Shown: one piece after another, positions 24,175 to 33,775 of the stretch
How positions within the stretch are numbered: the stretch's first letter is position 1
Layout of the letters: every line of letters begins with the position of its first letter
DNA from: Clostridium sulfidigenes
GTDB taxonomy: Bacteria; Bacillota; Clostridia; Clostridiales; Clostridiaceae
Direction of reading: 5' to 3'
DNA: 64,000 nucleotides
Assembly (NCBI RefSeq): GCF_000732635.1
Contig: NZ_JPMD01000011.1
Location: 1 to 64,000 of the forward strand
Notes under the pieces: generated by a model
Database searches by the model: none
Told to the model about the DNA's origin: nothing
The model's input: only the letters and a program-made list of their open reading frames with translations
Position numbers and translations under genes: made by a program

Positions 24175-25017
24175 TTATTCCATCTTAACGCCTCTAGCTA
24201 ATAAAAACTCTCCGTTATCAGCTAAAGTTCTCTTACAATAAGACTTAAGCTCTATTTCAAGTAAAGTCTCCCAAGCTATCTTATCCTTCTCAATGTCATT
24301 TACAGCTTTCCTAAACCCACTAGATATACAAGGACTTCCCCCTAAGGTTATATTCTCTAATCCACAAGTTGATAGCAAATCCTCTAACTCTTCTGCTTCA
24401 AAAAAATGTCTTTCAGGATGAGACACTAACTCATGTTTTGGTAAATTACCAGTTTCCACAACTTCAGGTATATACCAATAATTTGGTTTTCCAAAGAAGG
24501 ATACATAATCAAAATCCTCCCTACCTAATTGTGTTCTTATCACTCCCCATTTGCTATTTACGCTAACTAGAACTTGTCCACCTGGTTTCGTAACTCTAAC
24601 TAGCTCCCTAACAGCCTTTTCCACATTTCCTAAAAGATAATTAAGAGGTGCTCCATAACAAATCACCGTATCAAAGGTATTATCTTCAAGCATTGATAAA
24701 TCCGCTAAATCTCCATTTATAATTCCATCCACATAAGCCATCAAATTATTTTCCTTTAATTTATCTTCAGCAATTCTTAACTGCTCTGTAGATATATCAA
24801 ATAAAGTAACTCTATTTTTTAGTTTAGCTAATTCTATACTAAATCTCCCTGCTCCACAGCCAGCATCTAAAACCTTTTTGCCTTCTCCTATATAGTCCTT
24901 AAGAAAATCCATGTGAAGATAATAATTAATCCTATCATAAGGTGTAAGCTCTAACCTTTGCCATTCTCTCTCACCATAGTTGTTATAAAAACTTTTAATT
25001 TCATTTGGATTATACAT
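24175..25017 (-). CDS. Class I SAM-dependent methyltransferase
   Basis: 280 residues with motif I VLDAGCGAGRFSIELA (about 46-61), an acidic residue after motif II (VTLFDIS), and DTVICYGAPLNYLLG. The substrate is unknown; small-molecule methyltransferases of this kind are common. Start behind GGAGGGATATTA. The gene is alone between two GGGGTCWGACCCC doublets, and its stop codon lies within repeat sequence, which suggests it moved with or between the repeats. Confidence 0.85.
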   Translation of the reverse strand: MYNPNEIKSFYNNYGEREWQRLELTPYDRINYYLHMDFLKDYIGEGKKVLDAGCGAGRFSIELAKLKNRVTLFDISTEQLRIAEDKLKENNLMAYVDGIINGDLADLSMLEDNTFDTVICYGAPLNYLLGNVEKAVRELVRVTKPGGQVLVSVNSKWGVIRTQLGREDFDYVSFFGKPNYWYIPEVVETGNLPKHELVSHPERHFFEAEELEDLLSTCGLENITLGGSPCISSGFRKAVNDIEKDKIAWETLLEIELKSYCKRTLADNGEFLLARGVKME

Positions 25018-25111
25018 TAATATCCCTCCATGTCTTCTTAAAATAATACTGATATATTATTCTGCAATTAATACCATAATACCTTTTTATTTACATTGTA
25101 ATTTTTGTAAT

Positions 25112-25153
25112 GGGGTCTGACCCCCTTACATTTTATTCCTGGGGTCTGACCCC
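25112..25153. repeat. GGGGTCWGACCCC palindrome doublet, 5' of the methyltransferase
   Basis: GGGGTCTGACCCC at 25112-25124 and 25141-25153, with linker CTTACATTTTATTCCT and trailing ATAACATTTTATTCC. Direct repeat of 24124-24179. Confidence 0.8.
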
Positions 25154-25297
25154 ATAACATTTTATTCCAGAGATTTTACCCACTCTAAAGAATGTTCCCT
25201 TGATTAAATTCATTGATAAAGCAAGTCATTATAGGAAATACTAATTACGATTTACAATACAATAGACTTTTTAATAAAATAATGGAGGAATAAACCT

Positions 25298-25567
25298 ATG
25301 GAAAACCTTGAAAGAGCAATTGACAGAATAAAAATACTTGAGTGTCCTACTGGAGACTTAGAAAATCGAGTTGCAGATATTCTTGAGGATTATAAGGTTG
25401 CAGATAAAAATAAAATAACTATAAATAGAGCCGAACAATTAGATGTAAATGGTGCTGAAGCTTATAGTGCTAAAATTTCAAGCAATTCACCACAGTCTAT
25501 CACTATACTAGCAAAGTCAGGCATGGATGATTATGTAGCTAAAGTAATTGATGTGTCTATAGGTTAA
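25298..25567 (+). CDS. Conserved-looking small protein of unknown function (89 aa)
   Basis: A polar 89-residue protein (starting MENLERAIDRIKILECPTGD) behind ATGGAGGAATAAACCT. A helical N terminus is followed by a beta-rich C-terminal half; no signal peptide. It ends upstream of a bidirectional terminator. No family is recognised. Confidence 0.6.
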   Translation: MENLERAIDRIKILECPTGDLENRVADILEDYKVADKNKITINRAEQLDVNGAEAYSAKISSNSPQSITILAKSGMDDYVAKVIDVSIG

Positions 25568-25648
25568 GTTGCAGTAATACGTAAAGCCTGTTAAAACTTT
25601 CTTTTAAATTAAGATGCCTTATATTAACTTATTAAGAATATGCTAAAT

Positions 25649-25687
25649 AAAAAATGCTTTTGCTAAACTTTAAGCAAAAGCATTTTT
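25649..25687. terminator. Bidirectional terminator
   Basis: AAAATGCTTTTGCT pairs with AGCAAAAGCATTTTT. It serves the convergent genes at 25298 (plus) and 25720 (minus). Confidence 0.75.
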
Positions 25688-25719
25688 AAAGGTAAAAGGT
25701 ATTCCATTACTTTTTTAAA

Positions 25720-25935
25720 CTAAGCCTGCTCTATTTTTTCTACTATATAACCTGCATCTTCAATGGCACACTTCATTTCTTTATCATTAACAGAATCTGT
25801 TCCATCAACCACTACTATTTGAGATTTTAAGTGTACATCCACATTATCAACCCCATGAACTCCTTGTAATGCTATTTTCACATTGGTAACACACTTTCCA
25901 CAAGTCATGCCTTCAACAGTTAATCTTTTTTTCAT
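25720..25935 (-). CDS. Heavy-metal-associated domain protein, CopZ-like
   Basis: 71 residues forming one HMA domain with the metal-binding GMTCGKC motif (residues 9-15). CopZ-type proteins carry Cu(I) in the cytoplasm to a P-type ATPase or repressor. No CopA or CsoR gene is adjacent, so partners are elsewhere. Start behind AAAGGAGAAATTAGAA. Confidence 0.85.
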   Translation of the reverse strand: MKKRLTVEGMTCGKCVTNVKIALQGVHGVDNVDVHLKSQIVVVDGTDSVNDKEMKCAIEDAGYIVEKIEQA

Positions 25936-26061
25936 TTCTAATTTCTCCTTTCATTAATATACATATAGTATTAATATAATCATGAAAAATTATTGATAAA
26001 ATATTTAAAAGTGTTAGTATAGTATTATAGGCACATAATTCTAAATTTTTTAAACATAAAA

Positions 26062-26110
26062 AAGTATACGATTTCATTTACATAGTTTCATTTTCAAGTA
26101 TACGATTTCA
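26062..26110 (+). promoter_or_regulatory. 15-bp direct repeats upstream of ilvE
   Basis: AAGTATACGATTTCA occurs at 26062-26076 and again, identically, at 26096-26110, about 80-125 nt before the ilvE start. It may be a binding site for a regulator; none is identified. Confidence 0.35.
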
Positions 26111-26188
26111 CTAAAAATTAAGGATTATGTTAACTACACATTAAAAAATCAAATAAAAAAGTTAATTTTATTAGGGGGAGATTTGGTA

Positions 26189-27211
26189 ATGGAAAAAGAA
26201 TTTAATTGGAAAGAATTAGGGTTCAATTACCTAAAAGCAGATTTTAACTTTATTTCTCATTATAAAGATGGACAATGGGATGAAGGAAACTTAGTTGAAG
26301 ACGATAAAATAACAATTAGCCAAGGTTCAACATGCTTGCACTATGGACAACAATGTTTTGAAGGTTTAAAAGCATATACTCATAAAGATGGAACAGTATG
26401 CTTATTCAGACCTGATCAAAATGCTAAAAGATTAAACGAAAGCTGTAGAAGAGTTTTAATGCCAGAAGTACCAGTAGAATTTTTCTTAGATGCTTGCAGA
26501 AGAATTGTTAAAGCAAATAAAAGACTTATCCCACCATATGGAAGTGGAGCAACACTATATCTTAGACCTTACGTAATAGGCGTAGGTGACAATGTAGGTG
26601 TTCGTCCTGCTAGCGAATATATATTTGGAATCTTTGTTACACCAGTTGGACCATACTTCAAAGGTGGAATGGCTCCAGTTAACTTCATAACTTCTGACTA
26701 CGACAGAGCTGCTCCTATGGGAACTGGTGCTGCTAAAGTTGGTGGTAACTATGCTGGAAGCTTATTACCTCATGCAGAAGCTGTTAAAGCAGGTTTTGCT
26801 GATTGTATCTATTTAGATCCAGCAACTCATACAAAAATAGAAGAAGTAGGTGCTGCAAACTTCTTTGGAATAACTAAAGATGGTACATTTGTTACACCTA
26901 AATCTCCATCTATACTACCAAGTATAACTAAGAGATCTCTATTATACTTAGCTGAGCATAACTTAGGTATGAAGGTAGAAGAAAGAGACGTATTAATAGA
27001 TAACTTAGGTGAATTTGCAGAAGCTGGAGCTTGCGGTACTGCAGCTGTAATCACTCCAATCGGAGCAATCCAACATAAAGAAAACAAACACGTTTTCCAT
27101 AGTGAAACAGAAGTTGGCCCAGTAACTAGAAAACTTTATGAAACTTTACTAGGAATTCAAGCTGGCGATATAGAAGCACCAGAAGGCTGGATATTCAACG
27201 TAGAAATTTAA
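26189..27211 (+). CDS. ilvE: Branched-chain-amino-acid aminotransferase
   Basis: 340 residues of the class IV PLP-dependent aminotransferases (type II branched-chain form). It interconverts Leu, Ile and Val with their 2-oxo acids. Recognisable are [18 protein letters not shown], the PLP lysine in [13 protein letters not shown], and the C-terminal [18 protein letters not shown] 26189 is preceded by AGGGGGAGATTTGGTA; an in-frame TTG six bases upstream is less likely. Single gene with its own terminator; codon usage is less biased to rare A/T codons than neighbours, as expected for a highly expressed gene. Confidence 0.95.
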   Translation: MEKEFNWKELGFNYLKADFNFISHYKDGQWDEGNLVEDDKITISQGSTCLHYGQQCFEGLKAYTHKDGTVCLFRPDQNAKRLNESCRRVLMPEVPVEFFLDACRRIVKANKRLIPPYGSGATLYLRPYVIGVGDNVGVRPASEYIFGIFVTPVGPYFKGGMAPVNFITSDYDRAAPMGTGAAKVGGNYAGSLLPHAEAVKAGFADCIYLDPATHTKIEEVGAANFFGITKDGTFVTPKSPSILPSITKRSLLYLAEHNLGMKVEERDVLIDNLGEFAEAGACGTAAVITPIGAIQHKENKHVFHSETEVGPVTRKLYETLLGIQAGDIEAPEGWIFNVEI

Positions 27212-27222
27212 TATAATATTTA

Positions 27223-27257
27223 AGGCTCATCATAGATAAATTATGGTGAGCCTTTCC
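27223..27257 (+). terminator. Terminator of ilvE
   Basis: AGGCTCATCATA pairs with TATGGTGAGCCT and is followed by TTCCTT. Confidence 0.65.
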
Positions 27258-27371
27258 TTAGCTAATTGCATTAATAAACACATCTGCATATATAGTAATA
27301 AGGGATATTTTAAGCATGAGTAAAAGTTTAAGTATTATCCTAACTATAACTATGGGGGGGTGTTGAAATTA

Positions 27372-27602
27372 ATGGAAGGTGAAATATTGAAAATAGCAAT
27401 GTCTCAGGGAATATGGGCAGTGCTCAGCATATTTCTAATATTCTATATATTAAAAGCTCAAGAAAAAAGAGATGAAAAGCAAGAAGAGAGAGAAAAGAAC
27501 TATCAGGAGATAATATCAAAAATAACAGATAAATTAAGCATAATGGAAGACGTAAAAAAAGATGTTGAAGATATAAAACAGCATGTTATAAAGAATAAAT
27601 AA
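27372..27602 (+). CDS. UviB/BhlA-family holin-like protein, second copy
   Basis: 76 residues from ATG 27372 (GTG and TTG in-frame starts 12 and 9 bases upstream are possible). The membrane helix GIWAVLSIFLIFYILKAQ and the charged EKRDEKQEEREKNYQEII are almost identical to the copy at 14128-14424. No sigma factor or effector gene accompanies it. It converges on the 24-codon ORF at 27663-27737. Confidence 0.82.
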   Translation: MEGEILKIAMSQGIWAVLSIFLIFYILKAQEKRDEKQEEREKNYQEIISKITDKLSIMEDVKKDVEDIKQHVIKNK

Positions 27603-27606
27603 AGGT

Positions 27607-27643
27607 AAGCCAATGACGCTTTAGTGTCATTGGCTTATTTTTT
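27607..27643. terminator. Bidirectional terminator between UviB copy 2 and a 24-aa ORF
   Basis: AAGCCAATGAC pairs with GTCATTGGCTT and is followed by ATTTTTTATT on the plus strand. It lies between two convergent genes. Confidence 0.75.
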
Positions 27644-27662
27644 ATTGCTCTTACTATTGAGA

Positions 27663-27737
27663 TTAAATCATGTTTAATAATATTTCAACACCTCTTGCTA
27701 CTACATACATAACTGCACCTATTATCATTAATTCCAT
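27663..27737 (-). CDS. Small hydrophobic peptide gene (24 aa)
   Basis: 24 codons starting MELMIIGAVMYVVARGVEIL behind the strong ribosome binding site AAGGAGATGATAGC. The peptide is almost wholly one membrane helix. It faces a UviB-like gene across a bidirectional terminator and borders the old end of the CRISPR array. Candidates are a type I toxin-like or regulatory membrane peptide; no family is recognised. Confidence 0.5.
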   Translation of the reverse strand: MELMIIGAVMYVVARGVEILLNMI

Positions 27738-27870
27738 GCTATCATCTCCTTATAGAATAGATGTTTAAAGTTTTTATTTTTACACTAATAGTATGTCCAA
27801 CTCTTTAAGGCTACATTCGTATTAGCTAAAATATTAAAATGCACTATGATAAAAACGTGGTTTCATAAAA

Positions 27871-30599
27871 TTTTCAATCCTTATTTTAATGGAATAATCC
27901 TATGTCTTAAACATAAGATTAATTTGAACATGAAATGTATTGTTTCAATCCTTGTTTTAATGGATTAACCTCTATGGCACTAAGAACGAACCATCATAGT
28001 GCGCGTTGTCTGCGTTTCAATCCTTGTTTTAATGGATTAACCTCTATGGCGTAAGCCTGGGCTACGTTCTCTATTAACTTCGCGCGTTTCAATCCTTGTT
28101 TTAATGGATTAACCTCTATGGCACTGCTAAAAATGCATTAACGGATTTAGGAGTAAGTTTCAATCCTTGTTTTAATGGATTAACCTCTATGGCTTGGTTC
28201 ATATAGTTCAAGACTCTTACTTTTTCCCTGTTTCAATCCTTGTTTTAATGGATTAACCTCTATGGCTTAATTCATCCGTATCATATCGAGTAATGAAATC
28301 AAGTTTCAATCCTTGTTTTAATGGATTAACCTCTATGGCTTTCTTCATAATCTATACTCACTTGCAATTCATCTGTTTCAATCCTTGTTTTAATGGATTA
28401 ACCTCTATGGCCTGGGTGACTAATTACATCAACTTCCTTTGTTTCATGTTTCAATCCTTGTTTTAATGGATTAACCTCTATGGCATTGACGAGGTCCTAT
28501 ATAAATATGACATTAGGACGTTTCAATCCTTGTTTTAATGGATTAACCTCTATGGCCCAACAGAAACACTTTGACCTTCGTACGAATTAGGGTTTCAATC
28601 CTTGTTTTAATGGATTAACTTCTATGGCAATCTATAATACTAAGTGGAAGTGTAGAAATACCAAGTTTCAATCCTTGTTTTAATGGATTAGCCTCTATGG
28701 CATTTAATAATAAGATATGAGTGAAAAAGGGAGGTAATGTTTCAATCCTTGTTTTAATGGATTAGCCTCTATGGCGCTTCTGGGATAGACGAGTTTTCTT
28801 GTGAGTTATTGTTTCAATCCTTGTTTTAATGGATTAGCCTCTATGGCAGTTACATGCAGACTACACAGTTTCTATGTATTATTGTTTCAATCCTTGTTTT
28901 AATGGATTAGCCTCTATGGCCGGTTATATAATCATATACTCTACATGCTATTGAATCGTTTCAATCCTTGTTTTAATGGATTAGCCTCTATGGCCACTTT
29001 CATAATAATTCCTCCAAAATAATTACTTCTCTTGTTTCAATCCTTGTTTTAATGGATTAGCCTCTATGGCACTACCCGCGGAAGAAATACCTAGCAATGC
29101 AGAACGTTTCAATCCTTGTTTTAATGGATTAGCCTCTATGGCTTCTTGGTCTGCGTATACAGCCGCGCCGTCCCTTACGTTTCAATCCTTGTTTTAATGG
29201 ATTAGCCTCTATGGCTCTGTCGCCTATATTTACAGCTACACTGTCTACTATGTTTCAATCCTTGTTTTAATGGATTAGCCTCTATGGCTTACCATTTTTC
29301 CAACCCCTTACTTTTATTAGAATTTGTTTCAATCCTTGTTTTAATGGATTAGCCTCTATGGCTTGTTCCATGAAGTAGGTATCTCTCGTCATCATATGGT
29401 TTCAATCCTTGTTTTAATGGATTAGCCTCTATGGCTTATCAAATAACCTTCTTTAATATTTTCTTTACTAGTTTCAATCCTTGTTTTAATGGATTAGCCT
29501 CTATGGCAACATTAAGAAAGGCAGATGGTGTCCAGTATGTAGTGTTTCAATCCTTGTTTTAATGGATTAGCCTCTATGGCGATTTAGGAGGATAGAGAAA
29601 TGACTTGGGAGGAAGTGTTTCAATCCTTGTTTTAATGGATTAGCCTCTATGGCAGAGAATAAAGGTTATGATGTAAAACAAATGACAAGTTTCAATCCTT
29701 GTTTTAATGGATTAGCCTCTATGGCGGAGAGGTCGATTAAGGAGGTAAATATGGACTTATTGTTTCAATCCTTGTTTTAATGGATTAGCCTCTATGGCAG
29801 TATGGAGGAATAGATATGGAAGTGGTAAAGGATATGTTTCAATCCTTGTTTTAATGGATTAGCCTCTATGGCGGAAAGCTACTACAGCTACCAGGGGATA
29901 CCTTAAGTTTCAATCCTTGTTTTAATGGATTAGCCTCTATGGCAATAACTAGAAATCTTATATCTCAAATAGAGAATAAGTTTCAATCCTTGTTTTAATG
30001 GATTAGCCTCTATGGCTCGACCTAGCAATAGCAGACGTAAGCAAAAGAACACAGTTTCAATCCTTGTTTTAATGGATTAGCCTCTATGGCAGGGGGCGAC
30101 GGCATGGCAATAGCTTACTTAGGACTGTTTCAATCCTTGTTTTAATGGATTAGCCTCTATGGCGAAGGTGGTACGTGATAGCATACAAGCTAAAAGAAAG
30201 TTTCAATCCTTGTTTTAATGGATTAGCCTCTATGGCAGCTTATAGGGATGGTGAATTAAATCTAGCAGAAATGTTTCAATCCTTGTTTTAATGGATTAGC
30301 CTCTATGGCGAACTGTGCATCCTGGCTGTAGAGGATTTAATACTAGTTTCAATCCTTGTTTTAATGGATTAGCCTCTATGGCGCTAGGGTCATAGGAGTA
30401 ACAGCGACGCCCGACCGGTTTCAATCCTTGTTTTAATGGATTAGCCTCTATGGCACAGAATTTAGGGAAGTAGGACCCGACGAGTACTTGTTTCAATCCT
30501 TGTTTTAATGGATTAGCCTCTATGGCAACTCATACAAATGACAGCCACAGGCGACGACAATAGTTTCAATCCTTGTTTTAATGGATTAGCCTCTATGGC
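27871..30599 (-). CRISPR. Type I-B CRISPR array: 37 canonical repeats plus one degenerate repeat
   Basis: Repeats of 37 nt start GTTTCAATCCTTGTTTTAAT on the plus strand and end CTCTATGGC; canonical copies run from 27942 to 30599. Read in the transcribed (minus) direction the repeat ends ATTGAAAC, the usual 8-nt crRNA 5' tag. Spacers are mostly 34-37 nt, one of 39 (28995-29033). A mutated repeat at 27871-27906 marks the old end. The nine leftmost canonical repeats read ATTAACCTC, the tenth ATTAACTTC, and the 27 on the right ATTAGCCTC. Both signs place the leader on the right. Spacers show no obvious match within the window. Confidence 0.98.
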
Positions 30600-30770
30600 G
30601 GCATTTTCTTAAATTCTATTGAATTAGTGCCCTTTATAGCAGTTTAAAGACAAGTTTAAAAATTTCATTAAGTATACTTTTTTAATCTAAAAGATGCTTA
30701 TTTCTGTCCACATTACATACTTAGTATACCCTAAAACCTATTGATTTATCAACGTTATAAAACTTACCAC
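30600..30770 (-). promoter_or_regulatory. CRISPR leader and pre-crRNA promoter
   Basis: An AT-rich stretch between cas6 and the newest repeat. On the minus strand TTGATA (30747-30752), an 18-nt spacer and TATACT (30723-30728) form a promoter that would start pre-crRNA about 115 nt before the first repeat. New spacers would be inserted at 30600. Confidence 0.65.
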
Positions 30771-30799
30771 TTGTCTACTTCTTAAAATTCAAATATATT

Positions 30800-31450
30800 T
30801 TATACTTTCTCTATGGTTCCAAATCCTCTTGATACAGATTTACCAATGCCAAAATAGTTTGGAATATTGAAGTTCACTTTAAAATCTCCTGTAAATGCTA
30901 TATGCTTAATACCTTTTAACTTAACTTCTTTTTCTTTTAAATTAACCCAACAGGTAATTCTTTTATCCACAGTGTAGCCTATTCCCTTTGCCATAGAAAT
31001 AATATTTCCTATTAGAATTTTCTTTAATATTTCTTCCTGCTCTATTTTATTTCCCTCTCTATAAGCTTCAATATTTTTTTGACTTAAAGATATCCAAGGA
31101 GTTAAAAATTTATATTCAATATAATCATCTTCACAACCAAATTCAAATTCTTTCTTAATTATTTCCTTTTGAAATGTATCGTATTTAATACCATCAAGTA
31201 CTAATTCATCATCATTAACCCCTATCTTAGCTACAGTATTTGCTCCTTCCTTAATTCCTATAATAATTGGAATTTTTGATAACACCTTATACTGTACCAT
31301 TGGATATCTATATATAAATTTATCTTCTTCATGATTATGTAGAAGATTATTTTCACTATATTTATTCCCTAAATATCCTCTTATCTTTTCCCCATGTCTT
31401 GGAGTTAATTTTATATCATCAAACATTACCTTACAAACTTCTAATCTCAA
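30800..31450 (-). CDS. cas6: CRISPR-associated endoribonuclease Cas6
   Basis: 216 residues with the C-terminal glycine-rich loop GIGKSVSRGFG of Cas6, preceded by HIAFTGDFKVNFNIPNYF. It should cut pre-crRNA within each repeat, leaving the ATTGAAAC tag. TTG start behind AAGGAGGAAAATTA. It is the last gene of the effector operon, next to the leader. N-terminal half is divergent, so I place it in Cas6 by C-terminal motif and position. Confidence 0.85.
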   Translation of the reverse strand: MRLEVCKVMFDDIKLTPRHGEKIRGYLGNKYSENNLLHNHEEDKFIYRYPMVQYKVLSKIPIIIGIKEGANTVAKIGVNDDELVLDGIKYDTFQKEIIKKEFEFGCEDDYIEYKFLTPWISLSQKNIEAYREGNKIEQEEILKKILIGNIISMAKGIGYTVDKRITCWVNLKEKEVKLKGIKHIAFTGDFKVNFNIPNYFGIGKSVSRGFGTIEKV

Positions 31451-31462
31451 TAATTTTCCTCC

Positions 31463-33775
31463 TTAAATACAAGTAGTATTTCTTCTTATTATTCCTCTAT
31501 CCTTATCATAATCTTCTTTGTTTAAAAAATTGCTCCCCTTTATCTCATGTACCATATCTATAACATCATTTTTATTTACAGCTATTCTATATTTATTTAG
31601 TATCCTCCAAGCATTGACAACTTCCTGTTCTTCATAATTTTCACTGTTCTCAATTATTTTTATGCAATCTTCCGATTCACTATTATATCTAATAATTACA
31701 TCTATTTTATTCTTATTTTCTTCTATCAACTCTAATTTTCTAATGTTTTGTAGCCTTAAAGCTTTTATTTCTTCACAGTACTCTTTATAATCCTGCAAAC
31801 TTTTATTCTTAGTAACTTCTCTTAACTTAGAAAAATATTTATTATTAATTTCCCATAATTCATTCTCTTCAAATTTTTCTCTATCATCTAGTATTTTCAA
31901 CGTAGCTTCTAATAACGGTCCAGCATAAACATATGAAGCAAATGTTTTTCCACTTTCACCTATTAACCTATAAATCTTAACTATTCCTTTACCATTAACC
32001 CCATTTCTATTAGCCCTGCCAGCCGATTGATTTATACAATCCATTGGAGCTATATCTCTGTACACAATATCAAAATCTAAATCTACCCCTGCTTCAATTA
32101 ACTGTGTTGATACTAATACATATTTTTCTTTACTATTTTTGATTTCTTTTATTATCTTTAATCTTACTGCTGGAATAATTTCTGTACTTAAATATATAAC
32201 TTTTCTAGTCCCACTTAATTCTTCTTTTAAAAAACCAAATACTCCTAAAGTTGATTTTACAGTGTTTAATATTATAAGAAAACTTTTATTTTTATTCTCC
32301 TCAATATCCTTAACTACTATTTCTTTAAAATCATCTAAATTCAACATATTTTCAGTATGATTTTCAAATACTATTCTATTCATTTTACTAAATATAACAT
32401 CATTATCCTTAACTAATTCTTTACCTTGTAAAAATAAAGGCTTAGTTGCTGTTACCGTTATAACGTAACAATTAAATTTATCACATAAAATATTAAATAA
32501 GTCTTCAATTATATGATAATACTTAGGTGGTATGGCTTGAACCTCATCAAGTATTATTATTGATCCTGCAAGCTTATGAAATCTATGCATTATTGAATTC
32601 AACCCTGACTTAAACATAGTATTAAATAATTGAACAAATGTTGTGGTTATCACTGTACTCTGCCAGTTATCAACCAAAAACCTTGCATCATAATTTCTAT
32701 ATTCTTTCTCTTCGCTGTCCTTATATTCTATTGGTGACATAGAATGATGTTTTAGTATTAAATCACTAGTTACATCCATTTTACTCAAGTTTATTATTTC
32801 TTCTAATACATCATAGTTTTGGTCTATAACACTCATAAAAGGAATATTATAAATTATATTAGGTATTATCTTCTTCTCGTCTATCAATCTTTCACTTAAT
32901 CTAAATGCTGCACCATAAACAGATATGGTTTTACCTGTACCTGTTGGCACATTAATAGACATTATCCTATCCTTATCTAAATCTATATTACTTATTGAAT
33001 CTATAGTGTTATTATATATATCATCTCTAATACTAAATAATGGTGATTTTTCTATATCAGGAACTTTATTTATTAAATCTTTTCTCAATTTATTTTTATA
33101 ATTTCCAGTAAACTCATCAGTTAATATTCCCTTATTTTTAAATGTATTTCCTGTAATTAGCTGAGTTTTATCTCCTGTAAGTAATAATGACCATAAATAT
33201 TGAAGCCACATAAATTCTTCTTCTTGCTCTTTTATAGATTTCTTTTTAACAACTAATGCTCTTTTTATATAACTTAGTTTTACTTCTTTGATAAGGCTTC
33301 CATCCTTCATCTTATCAAAGAAATCTCCTAGATTCTTATTATATATTGATTGTAACTCATCTATATTTTTTCTAATATCTTCACTTATATCTTTTAAATT
33401 TTTCTCATTATCAGTGTTAAAAAAACTATTATCAATATCTATGTTCCCATGATGTCTCTTAACACATATAAATCCTAAAATCTTCCAAGAAGCAGGTAAC
33501 ATATAATAAGTAAAATAAGCTGATATCTCTCCATGTTGCTTCAGCTCACCATGATATCTACCTTGCAAATACTCTTGAAAATATGAACTTGCCTTTCCAA
33601 AATCATGACATAATCCTATGGTTTTTATAACTTCTTCTAGCTCATTATTTATAACACCATTATATTTTGTAGTATTCAAAGCTATTTCTGCAACACCAGT
33701 TAGGTGGTCAACTAAAAGTTGATCACCTTTACTGTTATCAAATATATGTGATTTTAACTTAAAAGAAGTACACAT
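31463..33775 (-). CDS. cas3: CRISPR-associated helicase-nuclease Cas3
   Basis: 770 residues. N-terminal HD nuclease domain (CHDFGKASSYFQEYL, then KRHHGN), then an SF2 helicase with Walker A VPTGTGKT, DEVQ box (ILDEVQAIPP), motif III TATKP and motif VI QSAGRANRNG. It is recruited by target-bound Cascade and degrades DNA. It overlaps the end of cas5 by 17 nt, indicating translational coupling. Confidence 0.95.
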   Translation of the reverse strand: MCTSFKLKSHIFDNSKGDQLLVDHLTGVAEIALNTTKYNGVINNELEEVIKTIGLCHDFGKASSYFQEYLQGRYHGELKQHGEISAYFTYYMLPASWKILGFICVKRHHGNIDIDNSFFNTDNEKNLKDISEDIRKNIDELQSIYNKNLGDFFDKMKDGSLIKEVKLSYIKRALVVKKKSIKEQEEEFMWLQYLWSLLLTGDKTQLITGNTFKNKGILTDEFTGNYKNKLRKDLINKVPDIEKSPLFSIRDDIYNNTIDSISNIDLDKDRIMSINVPTGTGKTISVYGAAFRLSERLIDEKKIIPNIIYNIPFMSVIDQNYDVLEEIINLSKMDVTSDLILKHHSMSPIEYKDSEEKEYRNYDARFLVDNWQSTVITTTFVQLFNTMFKSGLNSIMHRFHKLAGSIIILDEVQAIPPKYYHIIEDLFNILCDKFNCYVITVTATKPLFLQGKELVKDNDVIFSKMNRIVFENHTENMLNLDDFKEIVVKDIEENKNKSFLIILNTVKSTLGVFGFLKEELSGTRKVIYLSTEIIPAVRLKIIKEIKNSKEKYVLVSTQLIEAGVDLDFDIVYRDIAPMDCINQSAGRANRNGVNGKGIVKIYRLIGESGKTFASYVYAGPLLEATLKILDDREKFEENELWEINNKYFSKLREVTKNKSLQDYKEYCEEIKALRLQNIRKLELIEENKNKIDVIIRYNSESEDCIKIIENSENYEEQEVVNAWRILNKYRIAVNKNDVIDMVHEIKGSNFLNKEDYDKDRGIIRRNTTCI

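Noticed and set aside
30296..30496. A 66-codon frame across CRISPR repeats with a repeated AIEANPLKQGLK peptide
   Set aside because: It is translation of repeat and spacer DNA; no ribosome binding site, and the repetition follows the CRISPR repeat.
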